From contig NC_088784.1 of assembly GCF_958450345.1 (NCBI RefSeq), positions 82,113,747-82,177,746 of the forward strand: a stretch of DNA of 64,000 nt. The letters run 5' to 3'. A program made the position numbers and the translations under genes. The notes under the pieces are model-generated. The model made no database searches, had not been told where the DNA came from, and was given only the letters and a program-made list of their open reading frames with translations. This stretch comes from Calliphora vicina. Lineage: Eukaryota > Arthropoda > Insecta > Diptera > Calliphoridae. Of this stretch, positions 36,229-47,924 are shown in pieces. Position 1 is the stretch's first letter. Every line of letters starts with the position of its first letter.

Positions 36229-37331
36229 TGGGGGTAAGTGTCTTAGAAGTCTAACAAAAATTTAAGAATTGTTCCGAAAATTTACCAAAAATCACTTAAA
36301 CGCCACCATTTAGAGATATTTTTTTTTGAGATACAAAATTGCAAATTCAGAATCAGTAAGAAATTGACCGAAGCTGTTTTCAAACACTTAAGGGATATAT
36401 TGAACCTTAAAATAGTAATAAAAAGATGCATAATATTTAGTGTTATATTTTTGGTATTTGCTGATATATGTCTGTAAAGTTACAAACAGTGCCAGACAAA
36501 AATGAGACTATAATTTCAGATATTACCCATGTGTTTCTAGTCTATGTCTATAATATTACTTTTATGTTTACAATAATAAAAAAATGCATTCACTTTTGCT
36601 TGCCGCTGCTTTAGAATGATGCAAAACCTAAGTACCTAAACAAGTGCATTACAAATACGATAATGCTTTTATGCATTTTCTTCATCTTCGACTTTTTATA
36701 TGTATTTCAGTCTCTAAGACAAAATATATGCAAATATGCAAGAATTTGTATGATAATAGAATAAAGTACCGACATCTACATACAACAATTTCTATGACAT
36801 TTAATGGTAAGTAATACAAATATAAAGAAGTAGCAGCAATTGAATAAACACCAACAATAAAAATAATATACAAATACAATACAATATATGCAGTAAAATT
36901 TTTGTTGAGCAGGAAACTAAACTTTAAAACGTACCGGAAACCTAAAAGGAAGTTATTCAAAAATTAAATTGCATAATATGAATACAAATGAATTGTCATG
37001 TAAAACAATACATTCATGTACATGATATGCATATACACTAAAATACTAAATGTGAATATTAACTATGTATTCAAGTATGGAATAAATATATGTTGGAACA
37101 AGATACGATTGGAAAAAAAATGCAAAACGATTACTAAACCTTTGAAACTTACTTACATTAAACATTTTATAATTATATATATTTGACGTAAAAAATCTTG
37201 AATGTGTTCACAATACTGAATTTATATATTGGGTGTATGAATTAAAAATGTGGAATTTAAAATAGATGGCGTAGTTTTTGAACTCAGTTTTTGTTTTTAA
37301 TAACTTAAATGTCATTTGAAAGGGTACATAT
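36229..37331. other. no feature recognised
   Basis: AT-rich DNA with scattered short tandem motifs. No ORF of known type; the minus frame 36682-36960 is hydrophobic but unsupported. Confidence 0.4.
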
Positions 37332-37844
37332 TAGAGTATTCAAATTATTGGATTTTTCTCTTGTTCGAATAAAACGAATAATTTGAATAAGAGATTTTAA
37401 TTTGTTGAAATAATTCGATCACACATTTAAAATTAATCGAGTTATTCGAATAATTTAAATTTTTTAAAAAAGTAAAGAATGAAGTTTTGAACGATGAGAA
37501 GAACGATTTTTTAATATTTTATTGTTAAAGAAAAACAAAAAATAACGTTAAAATTAAAAATTCAAGTACTGATAATGTTAAAAAACATTCGAAAACAAAG
37601 TCCATCATTAAATTTTCATCAAAAATATTCTGATCAGATTCCCTCCCGAACAATTGACTAGCAAACACTTTAGTTTCTGTTGTGTAGCTATGCTTTAAAA
37701 AAATTGAGCTAGTTTGACATGATCCTGAATTCTAGTACATTATAAACGTATTAAGAACTTTGTTATGTTATTCATTAATTCGGGATTTAAAATGAGTAAC
37801 TAATTCTTTAGTAAATGAATTATTCACTTTATCTGGAAAGTCAG

Positions 37845-38014
37845 CCGACCAGACGGACGGACGGACGGACGGACATAGTTTAATCGACTCAGAAAGTGAA
37901 TCTAAGTCGATCGGTATTCTTTAAGGTGGGTGTTAGACTAATATTTTTGGGTGTTACAAACATCTGCACAAACGCATAATACCCTCCCCACTATGGTGGT
38001 GTAGGGTATAATTA
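37845..38014 (+). repeat. MM2 3-prime fragment
   Basis: Contains the GACG array at 37853-37877, the core (ATAGTTTAATCGACTCAG), CTAAGTCGATCGGTATTC, AAGGTGGGTGTTAGACTAAT, and the end CCCCACTATGGTGGTGTAGG followed by GTATAA. It is the 3-prime quarter of the family, inserted in the hAT. Confidence 0.88.
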
Positions 38015-38189
38015 ACGGGAAAAAAAAATTCCGTTAATAAATCGCTATTAAATACAAAACTCTAAAGTAAAAACTATTTTAAAATATCCTCTAGAAAGTA
38101 TAAAATAAACCCAGATCATTTTTTATTATTTGGAAAAATTATTCAGTTAAATTTACGTTTTCCTATAACACAAACACTGCCAAATGCTT

Positions 38190-38880
38190 ATTAACATTAT
38201 TTTGGATTCCTCGTGTCAAATCAGGATAAAAAGTGGGTCCCTCATTCTATTTGCACAAATTGTAGTGAGTATATATTCCAGGTAAAATGAACATTAAAAA
38301 TGTCAGTTTGGTTTACCCACAAAAAATAGTTTTGCCGCCACTCCACATTAAATTAGGTTTAATGAATATTTTCATAAAAGCTTTAGATGAGACAAAACCA
38401 GCATTTCAATATTTATGCAGTGTGTTCCCGAGTCTTTCTGAGGCCAAAATAAAAGAAGGGATATTAGTGGGTCCTCAAATAAGAAAAATTTTGGTTGATA
38501 CCAAATTTGAGTGTCTATTAACCGATGTAGAAAATGCAGCATGGAATTCTTTTAAACTTGTTGTTCAAGAATTTTTTGGGAATAAGAAAAGTCAAAATTA
38601 CAAAGATATTGTTGGGAATTTATTAGATAATTTTGAACTGATGGATGTAAATATGTCCCTCAAAATTCACTTTTTATATTCTCATGTGGATTTTTTCCCG
38701 GAAAACCTCGGACACATGTGTGACGAACATAGAGAGCGTTTCCATCAAGATTTGAAGTTTTTCTAGAGGAATTATCAAGGTTTTTTGGATCAGAAAATGC
38801 TAGGAGACTACTGTTGGAGTGTCGTGAGGGAGACAAATGAAAATAATTATAAAAAGTGGACTAAAACATTTTACTTTTAA
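38190..38880 (+). pseudogene. repeat-borne arthropod protein of unknown function
   Basis: An open frame from the ATG at 38287 to a TAG at 38764-38766 encodes 159 residues. Conserved-looking blocks are LPPLHIKLGLMNIFIKALDE, FPSLSEAKIKEGILVGPQIR and MSLKIHFLYSHVDFFPENLG, then DEHRERFHQDL. I recognise these from a family repeated many times in aphid and other arthropod genomes, with no assigned function. In the same frame after the TAG, NYQGFLDQKMLGDYCWSVVR continues the usual C-terminus to 38880. Just upstream, around 38225-38270, DKKWVPHSICTNC in another frame looks like a remnant of its cysteine motif. It is therefore a truncated copy with one internal stop. It has better codon integrity than anything else in the window. 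Confidence 0.7.
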
Positions 38881-39094
38881 TTTGTTTGTCCTAATTTAAT
38901 GTACATTTTTATATGTTTCGTTTTTAATAAATATCTCAAAAGTTTGACGTCCAGGATTTTTTTTGAATATTTTTTCCTCAGTTAGAAGACCTAAATACAC
39001 AAATCCCAATATGTTTCAATTCATGAGCAAAAACCTTGTAAACTAGTGTTATTTACAATAAATTGTATTATACCCTCAAGCTCTATCAACGTTG

Positions 39095-39461
39095 CACAGT
39101 GGTATGAGAATAAAAAAAGAGGGAAATAAATCTGTAACTTCTAAACCCTTACGCTGATTTGAATGAAATTTCACATGCGCAAAGAGGAAGTGTAGTCGAG
39201 TTTAGGTTTTGAATTTGGACCTCATGAGCCCACCAGGGGCGGCACCAAGAGTTCCCAAAGTAGGACACCTCGGGAATGTTCAATTTTTAAAATTATCCTA
39301 TTTCTTCGTTTGTGTTCCGATTTAAAAAAAATTACACATATAGAATTTCCTTAAACTCGACTACACTTCCACTTTGCGCATGTGAAATTTCATTCAAATC
39401 GGCGTAAGGGTTTAGAAGTTGCAGATTTATTTCCATCTTTTTTTATTCTCATACCACTGTG
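39095..39461. mobile_element. Transib-like MITE with CACAGTG termini
   Basis: Inverted termini CACAGTGGTATGAGAATAAA (start) and the inverse ending CCACTGTG. Flanks CGTTG at 39090-39094 and 39462-39466 are an exact 5-base, GC-rich duplication. Transib transposons make 5 bp duplications and begin CACWRTG, the same heptamer used by RAG recombination signals. Inverted arms extend about 110 bp. The 367 bp centre carries the GGGGCGGC and CAAAGTAGG motifs shared with 28727 and 52126. Non-coding. Confidence 0.75.
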
Positions 39462-40359
39462 CGTTGCCGAATCTTTGCTTAATCAAGGCGTCGTAGGGAA
39501 TTACACAAACCTGTCCAAAGTTTGAAATTATTGTCTGTGAAAGTGGCTAATTTGAAGTCAGACGGTGTATGATTGACGCATTTATAAATACGCAAAACGT
39601 ATTATAAATACATATTAGAAAAAGATGTCCAACGATGTTTGACATCAAGTATAAGACGAACTCCATGTTTTTCTTGCAACAAAACATAAGTTTTTGTTTT
39701 GTGTTAATCATTAGATTTATTAAATATTTTGCAAAAATAACATCACTTATATATATTTTAAGATCATGGAATTCCTCTATTTCAACGTTATCATTATAAA
39801 TGTCATCCTCAATATCACTTTCGACTACCGTTTATGTTATTATGTTAATATTTTGATTATTAATTGCGATATTTCGCCAGCATATGTTCATGTTTAGACA
39901 CTAAAATTTCTGTTTAGAAAACAATTCTAAAATCAATCAGGCTTTTTTTACTACACAACAAATATTTTATTTATTTTTTTATTTTAATTAAAAATTTTGA
40001 AATACTTGTTTTTAGAATTGTAACTTGTTGTAGTAATATTTATATATTTATAGAAAGAGCTATCGGACCAATCGGACCATTTGTAGAATTTCAGAAGCAA
40101 TACAATTTTTGTAAGTCATTATTACTTATTTAAATTTGGAATTATGAAAAATTTTAAGCAATTTAATAAATTTAAATATATATGTTCATTTATTCGTTTT
40201 ATTCGATTATTCTACATAAAATTATTCGAATTATTCGTTATTCGAAAGTGGTAATTTTTAAATTGTTCGAATAATTATTCGTAAGAAATTATTCGATTAA
40301 TCGAATGATCATTACTCGAATGGATACCCTAGTACATATATGCCATTTATTCTCACTTA

Positions 40360-40725
40360 TGGTGTTTTCTTTTCTGGCATAAATGATGCATTTATTCTGC
40401 CTTTTACCCTTCTTTGTGTTCTTTTCTGAAAAAAAAAATGTAATTTGGTCGTGTTCTTTTCTAATAATGTTACCCTAAAACCCTGAATTGCAACATGTTT
40501 CACCCTCAATTTTATCAAAGGGTTAGAAATTCACCACTTTTTATGTAAGCAAAAAGTATAGTTTCATAATATTCAGAAGCTACATAAAAGAAAATTGCAT
40601 AAATGGTAATGAATTTTGTTCTATTGTGATTGTTAAAAATGCAACACATTATGAGGGTATGGGTAACATTTAATAAATGGTACACAATATATAGGCAACA
40701 TTTTGTGTCAGAAAAGAAAACGCCA
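40360..40725. mobile_element. MITE with TTA target duplication
   Basis: Termini TGGTGTTTTCTTTTCTGGCA and, read inward from the right, TGGCGTTTTCTTTTCTGACA match in 18 of 20 bases. TTA lies directly outside each end (40357-40359, 40726-40728). Three-base TTA/TWA targets are usual for PIF/Harbinger, but no transposase is present, so the class is tentative. Confidence 0.7.
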
Positions 40726-40796
40726 TTAGTTATTGAACATTATAGTGTAAACAACAAAGTTTTGTTTTTGCATCGAAAATGTTGAATTTAGCAACA

Positions 40797-41596
40797 ACAA
40801 GTAAGAGAGATATATTCGGCTGTGCCGAATCATATATATCCTTCACCAAATTATACATAAAAATATTTTTATTTAAACAAATTTAAAATTTTTTTAATTG
40901 TTTTTAAATTTTTTTTTTGCAAATTATTTTTAATTTTTTTTTATATCAAAATTTAATTTTTTCAAAATTATTTTTTAATTTTTTAAAAATAATTTATAAC
41001 AAAAAATTTTTGGATGAAAAAAAAATTAGGGTTAAAAAATATGTTTCCCGATTTGGACACAATTTAGGTCCAACTTACTATAGCCACATATTCATCGTGG
41101 CAATGGATTTTGAAATATCTGTCATTAGATATCCATATTGTCTTTATTATTGACTTAGTAATCCAGATGTACAAGGAATTCGGGTTAATATTTTGACCCA
41201 TTGTAGGTCCAACTTACTATGGTCTTATATACGTCGTTGCAAAGGTCTTTGAAATATCTATCATTAGATATCCAAATTGAATGAATTGAATTGAATTGTC
41301 TATATTAATGACTTAGTAATCCAGATATAGATCAAAAATAGAGCAAAACCCCCGTTTTTTCCTTATATCTCAGCCATTTATGTTCCGATTTTAAATAGCA
41401 CCTTAGCCGGAAGAATTCCCAAAATATTGATGTATGAATCATGTATGTAAGTTATTTGGGGCTACGGAAAGTTGATTTCAACATACAGACGGACAGACGG
41501 ATATGGCTATCTATAACGATCCAGAATATATATACTTTGTGGGGTCGCAAATGAAAAAAGTAGAAATTACAAACGGAATGACAAACTTATATAAAG
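40797..41596 (+). repeat. MM1 copy with internal partial duplication
   Basis: AACAAGTAAGAGAG, the palindrome ATTCGGCTGTGCCGAAT, CCTTCACCAAATTATAC and the AT-rich tract. Then the GTAGG/TAGGTCCAACTTACTAT block occurs twice (41068 and 41205). Next are a three-unit microsatellite at 41483-41501 and the core with ATATATATAC. The 3-prime end is cut where the mariner fragment begins. Confidence 0.88.
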
Positions 41597-42140
41597 CGTC
41601 ATATGAGGGAAGCTTTGCTTTACTTCTTTAATTTGAAAAAAGCGCCGCTGAAGCACAACCGATTGCTCACCATAGCGTGAATGTTTTACATCGGATTCAA
41701 CGTGCATCGGATGTGCGGAAGATAAAAATCACCCAGGCCAGCCAAAAAGGTTTGAAGACCAAGAATTGGAGGCATTAATCTATGAAAATTTTTGCAAACC
41801 TCAAAAAGAGCTTGCAAAATTATTAGCAGCTACACAAGCAGGTATCTCAAGATGTTTGCAAGCAGCAGGATTCATCCAAATTTGGTACCATACGAATTAA
41901 AGCATGAAAGTTATAAAAGAAAATAATTTTTGCACTGAATCATTACTTGTGATGAAAAAGGGATACATTATGATAACCCGAAGAGTAAGAGATCATATAT
42001 GAAGCCAGGCCAACAAGTCGAATCGACACCAAAGCCAAATATCTATGGCGCCAAGGTAATTCACTGTACTTGGTGGGAGCAAAAGGGTCGTATCTATTGT
42101 GAGCTGCTGAAATCTGGCTAGACCACCACATGTAACCTGT
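41597..42140 (+). pseudogene. mariner transposase pseudogene C (same family as A)
   Basis: MREALLYFFNLKKSAAEAQ from 41606 matches the start of pseudogene A. Then, with frameshifts, FEDQELEALIYENFCKPQKE, LLAATQAGISRCLQAAGF, the first catalytic region degraded to SLLVMKKGYIM where DEKWIHYDNP is expected, GQQVESTPKPNIYGAKVIHC, WWEQKGRIYCELLKSG, then a stop. The second and third catalytic blocks are absent. It complements A, which lacks the first Asp block. Confidence 0.85.
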
Positions 42141-42190
42141 ACCGAATGCTGAATATCTGACATATTTTTAAAAGTAAATATTTTGTTGAA

Positions 42191-42262
42191 CCAAAAAAAT
42201 AATAATTTGTTGGACCAAGGGCAAATTTTGGCTGGAATAGTGTGTATAAGTTTTTTTTGACT
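42191..42262 (+). repeat. mariner 3-prime flank motif, also at 58300
   Basis: AATAATAATTTGTTGG, then GGCTG, AATAGTGTGTATAA and GACTCACT recur in the same order at 58300-58358. Here it follows mariner C directly and could be the 3-prime untranslated part or terminus of that family. Confidence 0.6.
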
Positions 42263-43391
42263 CACTTTTTATGCCAGATAACAAAATTAACCTGAACTTT
42301 TGCGCACACATTCCCAATTAACAACAGTGGCTTTAAAACTTAGTGGCTTTAAATTTATATTTGACAAAATGTGTGTATAAACTATAAAAGCTACATGAAG
42401 AATTCGTAGAAAATCAATTTCTTGTGGCACCTAAATATTGTTAGTACAGATAGACATCTACATATAAGTATGTATAAAACATTTACAGAAATATGTACAC
42501 ACTTTAACCTAAAGCCAACACATCCGTCGTACAGATGATTGCATACACTAACTATCATTTGAACATCCTAGAATGTGTGGTTAAAATCATTTAATGCAAG
42601 TTATTTATGCACTTTTGTGAATAGTTTTTTTTGTCTTGTATCTTTTCGGATGTTATCGTTTCTTTTTTTTTTTAAAGCGAAATAAAATTGCAATGTTCTC
42701 GTACTACAAGCATCTATCTATTTGCATATATTTTCCCTTAACAACATTTTGTTTTACATTTTCCCTGGGAAACTTGATTCAGTTTTTCCTCTTAGTCTTT
42801 TTCATAGTTTTTTTTTGTACATTTTGCATTCGTTATATTGCTGTAGTTTTATTTTCTGGTCTCTTGTTTCATATGCAAATCAGTTGCTAACATACATATA
42901 TATGGATATGTATATTAGAATGGCTCAAAGCTGGGACCAACCACAAAATAAATTTGAAACAAAGGATTCATCATAGCTATATCTGCCCCTTTTACTATTA
43001 AATACACGATATGTTCTAGAGGGAATGAGATTGTACCCAACCTTTCTCTCTTGATCAGAAATTTTTGGTATCCATTCCATACCATTAACCATTTTAGAAC
43101 GAAATATCTGTCCGACGTTTAAAAACAATTAAAATATTATAGTGTCCACACGAGTCGACCTAGAAAATTGGCAGAAATACATAGTTACTGCTAGTGTCCA
43201 AAAAATAACAAAATAAGTTGAACCACTAACATTTTTTAAATCAAAATATATGAGTCTTACCATTTGACATATTTTGATTTCGATAACATTTAAATACATG
43301 AATCAAGCATGTTGAAATTTACCATTGATATCTTCTACTAATAAAAAGATTCAACACAACCGAATATTTGGTATTTTTCATAAAAGGATAA
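42263..43391. other. no feature recognised
   Basis: Several short ORFs are poly-T or hydrophobic artefacts. No terminal repeats found. Confidence 0.4.
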
Positions 43392-44256
43392 CAAAACAAG
43401 TAATGCCGAATCATATATACCCTTCACCAAATTATTCTTTAAAATAAATGTTTTTAAATATTTTTTGGAAAATAAAATTTAATTTGTTTTAAATTGTTTT
43501 TCAAATTTTTTTTAAGTTTTTTCGAATAATTATAGCCTTCACCATGAGTGGCAAGGGTATATACAAGTTTGTCATTCCGTTTGCAATTTCCACATTTTTC
43601 ATTTTCGACCCCATAAAGTATATATATTCTGGATCGTTATAGATAGCGGAATCGATATAGCCATGTCCGTCTGTGTGTTGAAATCAACTTTCCGAAGCCC
43701 CCAAATAACTTACATACACGATTCATACATCAATATCTCCGAAAATCGAGAAAATCGGTCCACAAATGAGATATAAGGAAAAAAACTAGGACAACCTCGA
43801 TTTTTGACCTATTTTTGACCTATATCTGGATTACTAAGTCATTAATATAGACAATATGGATATCTAATGATAGATATTTCAAAGACCTTTGCAACGACGT
43901 ATATAAGACCATAGTAAGTTGGACATACAATGGGTCAAAATCGGAAAAAATATTTTTTAACCCGAATTTTTTTTTCATCAAAAAATTTTTTTTTGTCATA
44001 AATTATTTTTCAAAAAAAATTTGGAAAAAAAAAATTTTTTTTAACAAAAAATTTTGATTTTGTTTAAATAAAAATATTTAAAAAAAAAAATATTTTTAAG
44101 TATAATTTGATGAAGGGTATATAAGATTCGGCACAGCCGAATATAGGTTTCTTACTTGTTTTTTTTTAATTTTTTATTGGAAAAAAAATTTATGACAAAA
44201 AAATTTTTTTCATGAAAAAAAAATTCGGATTAAAAAATATTTTTCACTCATGAATT
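43392..44256. repeat. MM1 copy inserted in reverse into another MM1 copy
   Basis: A plus-strand copy starts at 43392 (AACAAGTAATGCCGAATCAT), stops at about 43526, and resumes at about 44161 with TTATTGGAAAAAAAATTTA and AAATTCGGATTAAAAAATAT. Between lies a complete minus-strand copy: 43527-44160, from CCTTCACCATGAGTGGCAAG through CCATGTCCGTCTGTG, the core, and TTCGGCACAGCCGAATATAG to TTCTTACTTGTT. Its microsatellite is only 3-4 units. Confidence 0.88.
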
Positions 44257-45238
44257 TTCTATAGACAAACAAAATACCTACTATCAAAATAGATGGATGT
44301 ACTGATTTTGTCATTAAATTTTCTTTGTTGATAACGTTTGTTTGGTACTGAAAATGGGACATATCGGTCCATCATTTCACCTAGCCCCTACAGAAATGTC
44401 CCCTCAGAATACTGTTTGAGAATATGTAGAAAATTTTATACAAATTAGTTTTAAGTACTGTAAAATTCTACTGTAAAGTATGGCGAAAATCGACCAATAT
44501 TTATAGCTTTCTATGTATATTGGGACCATCAATAATCTTATAAAATATCGAAATTCCGGGTTCCGGGATTTGCTAAGTCTTAATTTCGGACTTAACAGTC
44601 CTTTAAATTTTACAAATTAACAAAACAAAATATTTAAATTCTATGGAGAAGTTTTTTTTTAATTTTTTTTGTATTTTTGAACTTTTCTATGTTTACTTTA
44701 ATAATATCGGACTAACCCTTTTTGAGTTATCATAAATTATGTGGAGAAACATCTAAAAAAATTCACAATTTTAGAAAAAAAAAATTTTAAAAAAAATCTA
44801 TCCTTAGAATTCAAAATTTTTTCAATTTTTTTACTTAGGTAACCATGATGCATCAAATCTATATAGTGGTTAGTGAGCCTTTTTTGCTGTTGGATTTTTT
44901 ATTGCTTAACTGGTTTTTGAAATAAGCGATTAAATTTTACTGGGGCCTATCTAATGTAAAAACACATTTCATGTAAATTAAGATGAACAGATAAATGTGA
45001 CCGCTTACATATAAATGTAATAAGATATCTTAGGTAAAAATGTAGAGATTGGTCATATATGTATATTGAAGTGTCCCATAGAGGAATATACTATAGAAAT
45101 GATACCAGTAAACTTAACACAATATCTCAACTAAATCCAAATTAATGCGGATTTTTTTATAAATGTAGTAAAACAAGTGAACCAAATCATAGCTTAGGCC
45201 AATAGGCTTATAGATTTCAGATAATTTTGAATAAAAAT
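44257..45238. other. AT-rich; short MM2 scrap
   Basis: TCGGTCCATCATTTCACCTA near 44365-44420 is an MM2 fragment. The rest has no recognised feature. Confidence 0.5.
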
Positions 45239-45564
45239 CCAAGTAAGAGTGCTATATTCAGATGTGCCAAATCTAATATAACCTTCACCAAAGTATACTT
45301 TTAGATACATAAATATTGAAAACTATTTTTATTGAGAAATACATCAAGAATTATTAATTGTAAGCAGTTGGTGTCATTAAAGAATTTCTGTTAAATATTT
45401 GTTCATACATAAAGAAGTGGCCACTTAAAATCGGTACGCACTTCAGAAATCGTAAGTTACAAACGAAATGACAATCTTATATATACCAAACGAAACAAAA
45501 CACCAAAAAAAGAAAGAAACAAAAACAAAATACGCAAAGCAATGAAAGCAACACACATCCAAAC

Positions 45565-47924
45565 TAGAGTTGGGTTGTTCATGAACGAACAAGTTCAATT
45601 GAACAATTCAGTCGAATGAACAATGTGAAGTTGTTCATTCATCTTGTTCTTTATTGTTCTTTTTATTCACGATATTCCTTTTGTTCATCTGTCATTATAT
45701 GAAACTTATATTTTAAATGGGATTTATGTTGTTTGAATTCTATATAATTCTTTCTTCTTTTCTCTACTATTAAAATCAAATTCTTTTTCCAAAAGCAGAA
45801 GTGACCTGTTCGTTTTGTTCACTGCAAAAACATTAAGAGAGCAATTGTTCACTTAAGGTACGGTCACACACAGCTAATATTTGACGTTTATCGTCAAATA
45901 TTTCATTGCCTGAATCTGACCACAAATAAAATTTAGAGCAAACAACAAAACAGATGATTTTAGTCAAACAAAATTATTTGTCGGCAAACAAAATATTTTC
46001 TTAATGTGAACAAAGTGTGACCACTAACTACATAAATACCTAAAAAATATATAATTTGATCTTGCAAATATTTTTAAGGTTAAAGCACTTATTTCGAATT
46101 GTAAAGTAATCATTTTATTAGAGATTTATTGAATTTTGTTATCATATATTGAATTTAATTTTTCACTTTTTGTTTGACCAAACTGCTGCGAAAAAAAATC
46201 AGTAAATATATTTGCCGTGTGGTCACACTATATCAAACACTTTCATAAAATAATTGTTTGATCAAATAGAAAAAAACAGAAAATTATTTGCTCAGCATGG
46301 CGGAAAAATAAGAGGAGATTATTTAAATATTTTTCGTACTAAATTAAAGACACAAATTCACTATTTTTTTTTAAACATAAATACATATTCAATATTTCTT
46401 GAATATTTGTTATTTAAATTGTTTTCACTAAATAATTGCATCAATAAATGAAGTCTTCTTCTTCACATAAAAGTCATTCAGCCTAGGATGACATACTGGG
46501 AGAAAAACTAATTGAAGACATGAAGTCTATGTTGCGATTTTTGCAATTTTATGCGATTTATATTTTTATACGTTTAACATAGTCTGATGTTTGATTATTT
46601 TTTATTTATACATGGAGTTTGTCTATTTTCAAAATTTAAAATTGCTCATATGTACATATGGAATATTAACTGAAATTTTATACAGATTGAATTTAAAATC
46701 AAAGAATATTTTTTATACATACATAAATAGTATGAATTGATTGTAATTAAAAAATAATTCTTAAACAGTATGATCTGTTTAATTTTTTTTTACTGCAGAA
46801 GAAGAATATGTCTAATAGCATTTTTCACTTTTCTGATTTTAGTATCATACAAACATTTTTATTATAAATTTTTACATAATGCGATTGAATTGGAATTAAT
46901 TAAAAATTTATGTAAAAAAGGTAAACATTTCCATAAAATTTAACAATATTTGTGAACATGTTCTTATTCTGAATGATAATATGTATTAAAAAACCAATAA
47001 GCATTTTTACTGGAATTCAAGTTGATAACAAGTGTAATTCAAGCCTTGAGTTATAGTCAAGCAATTGAATTACAGTTGTATTACACTTTATTTCAATAGC
47101 ATTCTCCAGTAAAAAGGAAACATAAATTCAAGCCATATGTTTTTTGTTTGAAAAATATTTAATATTTCAAATATTTTTCAAGTATAAAACATGATTACAT
47201 TTCCATTCAATTTCAATTATGAATTGTGATAGTAATATAATTTAATAAATAAACATTTAATAATTATATTATTAAATTGTTCAAGCTTGTGTTCTTTTCG
47301 CGATTTGTTTTCATTATTTAGCGATTTTTAATTTAAGATATAGCAACACTACTTTTGCGATAACACATGATGCAACAGCTGTTATTTGACGTTGTTTTCT
47401 TGTTTGCAGTGCAAACATATTTTGTGTTCAAACTAGAAACATAAAATATTTGACGCTTAAATAAAAGTACTGATATTTCATAATTCTTTCAAATGTAAAG
47501 CAAAATCTGGTAATATTTTACTTTCTAGAAATGTCTTTTTTATTGATGAAAGAAATTAAAGTTGTTTTGCAGCTTTATTTAATAATTATTTAGAACAAAT
47601 ATTACTATAAATGTGACCGCAAGTCAAATATATTTTCCCCTTTTTGTGTTTGATAGTATTTCGGTGTAGTTTGATTAAACAAATATGGCAAATAAATGTG
47701 TACAGTGTGAACACAAAATCAACCCATGAATTATTTGATGTAGTTTTGATCAAACACATGAAACATCTTGTGTCAAATAATTTGCGTAGTCTGACCCTAC
47801 CTTTAGTTCAGTCAAACACCACAGAATAGAAGTGAACAACAAAACAAAAAGAACGAACTTGTTCATTTATTTGTTCTAAACAAAAACGACCAATCAGTAA
47901 ATAGAACGATTATGCCCAACTCTA
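45565..47924. mobile_element. hAT-type element, TAGAGTTGGG termini
   Basis: TAGAGTTGGG at 45565 and CCCAACTCTA ending at 47924. ATCCAAAC is duplicated exactly on both sides (45557-45564, 47925-47932). GTTC/GAAC motifs crowd both subterminal regions. No transposase is visible. Most of its length is the TTA-target element at 45856-47802, so the host hAT is really a ~400 bp MITE. Confidence 0.9.
45856..47802. mobile_element. TTA-target element nested in the hAT MITE
   Basis: AGGTACGGTCACAC at the left and, read inward, AGGTAGGGTCAGAC at the right match in 12 of 14 bases. TTA lies directly outside both (45853-45855, 47803-47805). Subterminal TCACAC / TGTGACC motifs recur (46017, 46219, 47612). 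Interior of 1.9 kb without a recognisable transposase; PIF/Harbinger-like by target size only. A relative may exist near 10100-10230. Confidence 0.65.

Larger units (their letters stand above)
37332..40331. mobile_element. hAT element, second copy of the 32571 family
   Basis: Termini are TAGAGTATTC at 37332 and ...GGATACCCTA at 40331. The 8-base duplication GTACATAT is exact (37324-37331 and 40332-40339). Its right end matches the left end of the 32571 element, so the two are inverted relative to each other. They share the ATTCGAATAATTCG-rich ends and the acidic-peptide segment (here 39770-39840, minus). The 3.0 kb length comes from extra material inside: an MM2 fragment, the ORF region at 38200-38880, and a Transib-like MITE. 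Confidence 0.9.

Noticed and set aside
42636..42976. Two overlapping hydrophobic ORFs
   Set aside because: Poly-T driven composition, no family resemblance, overlapping frames.
46254..46451. Small ORF in the TTA-target element
   Set aside because: 65 residues with no transposase motif; likely chance.
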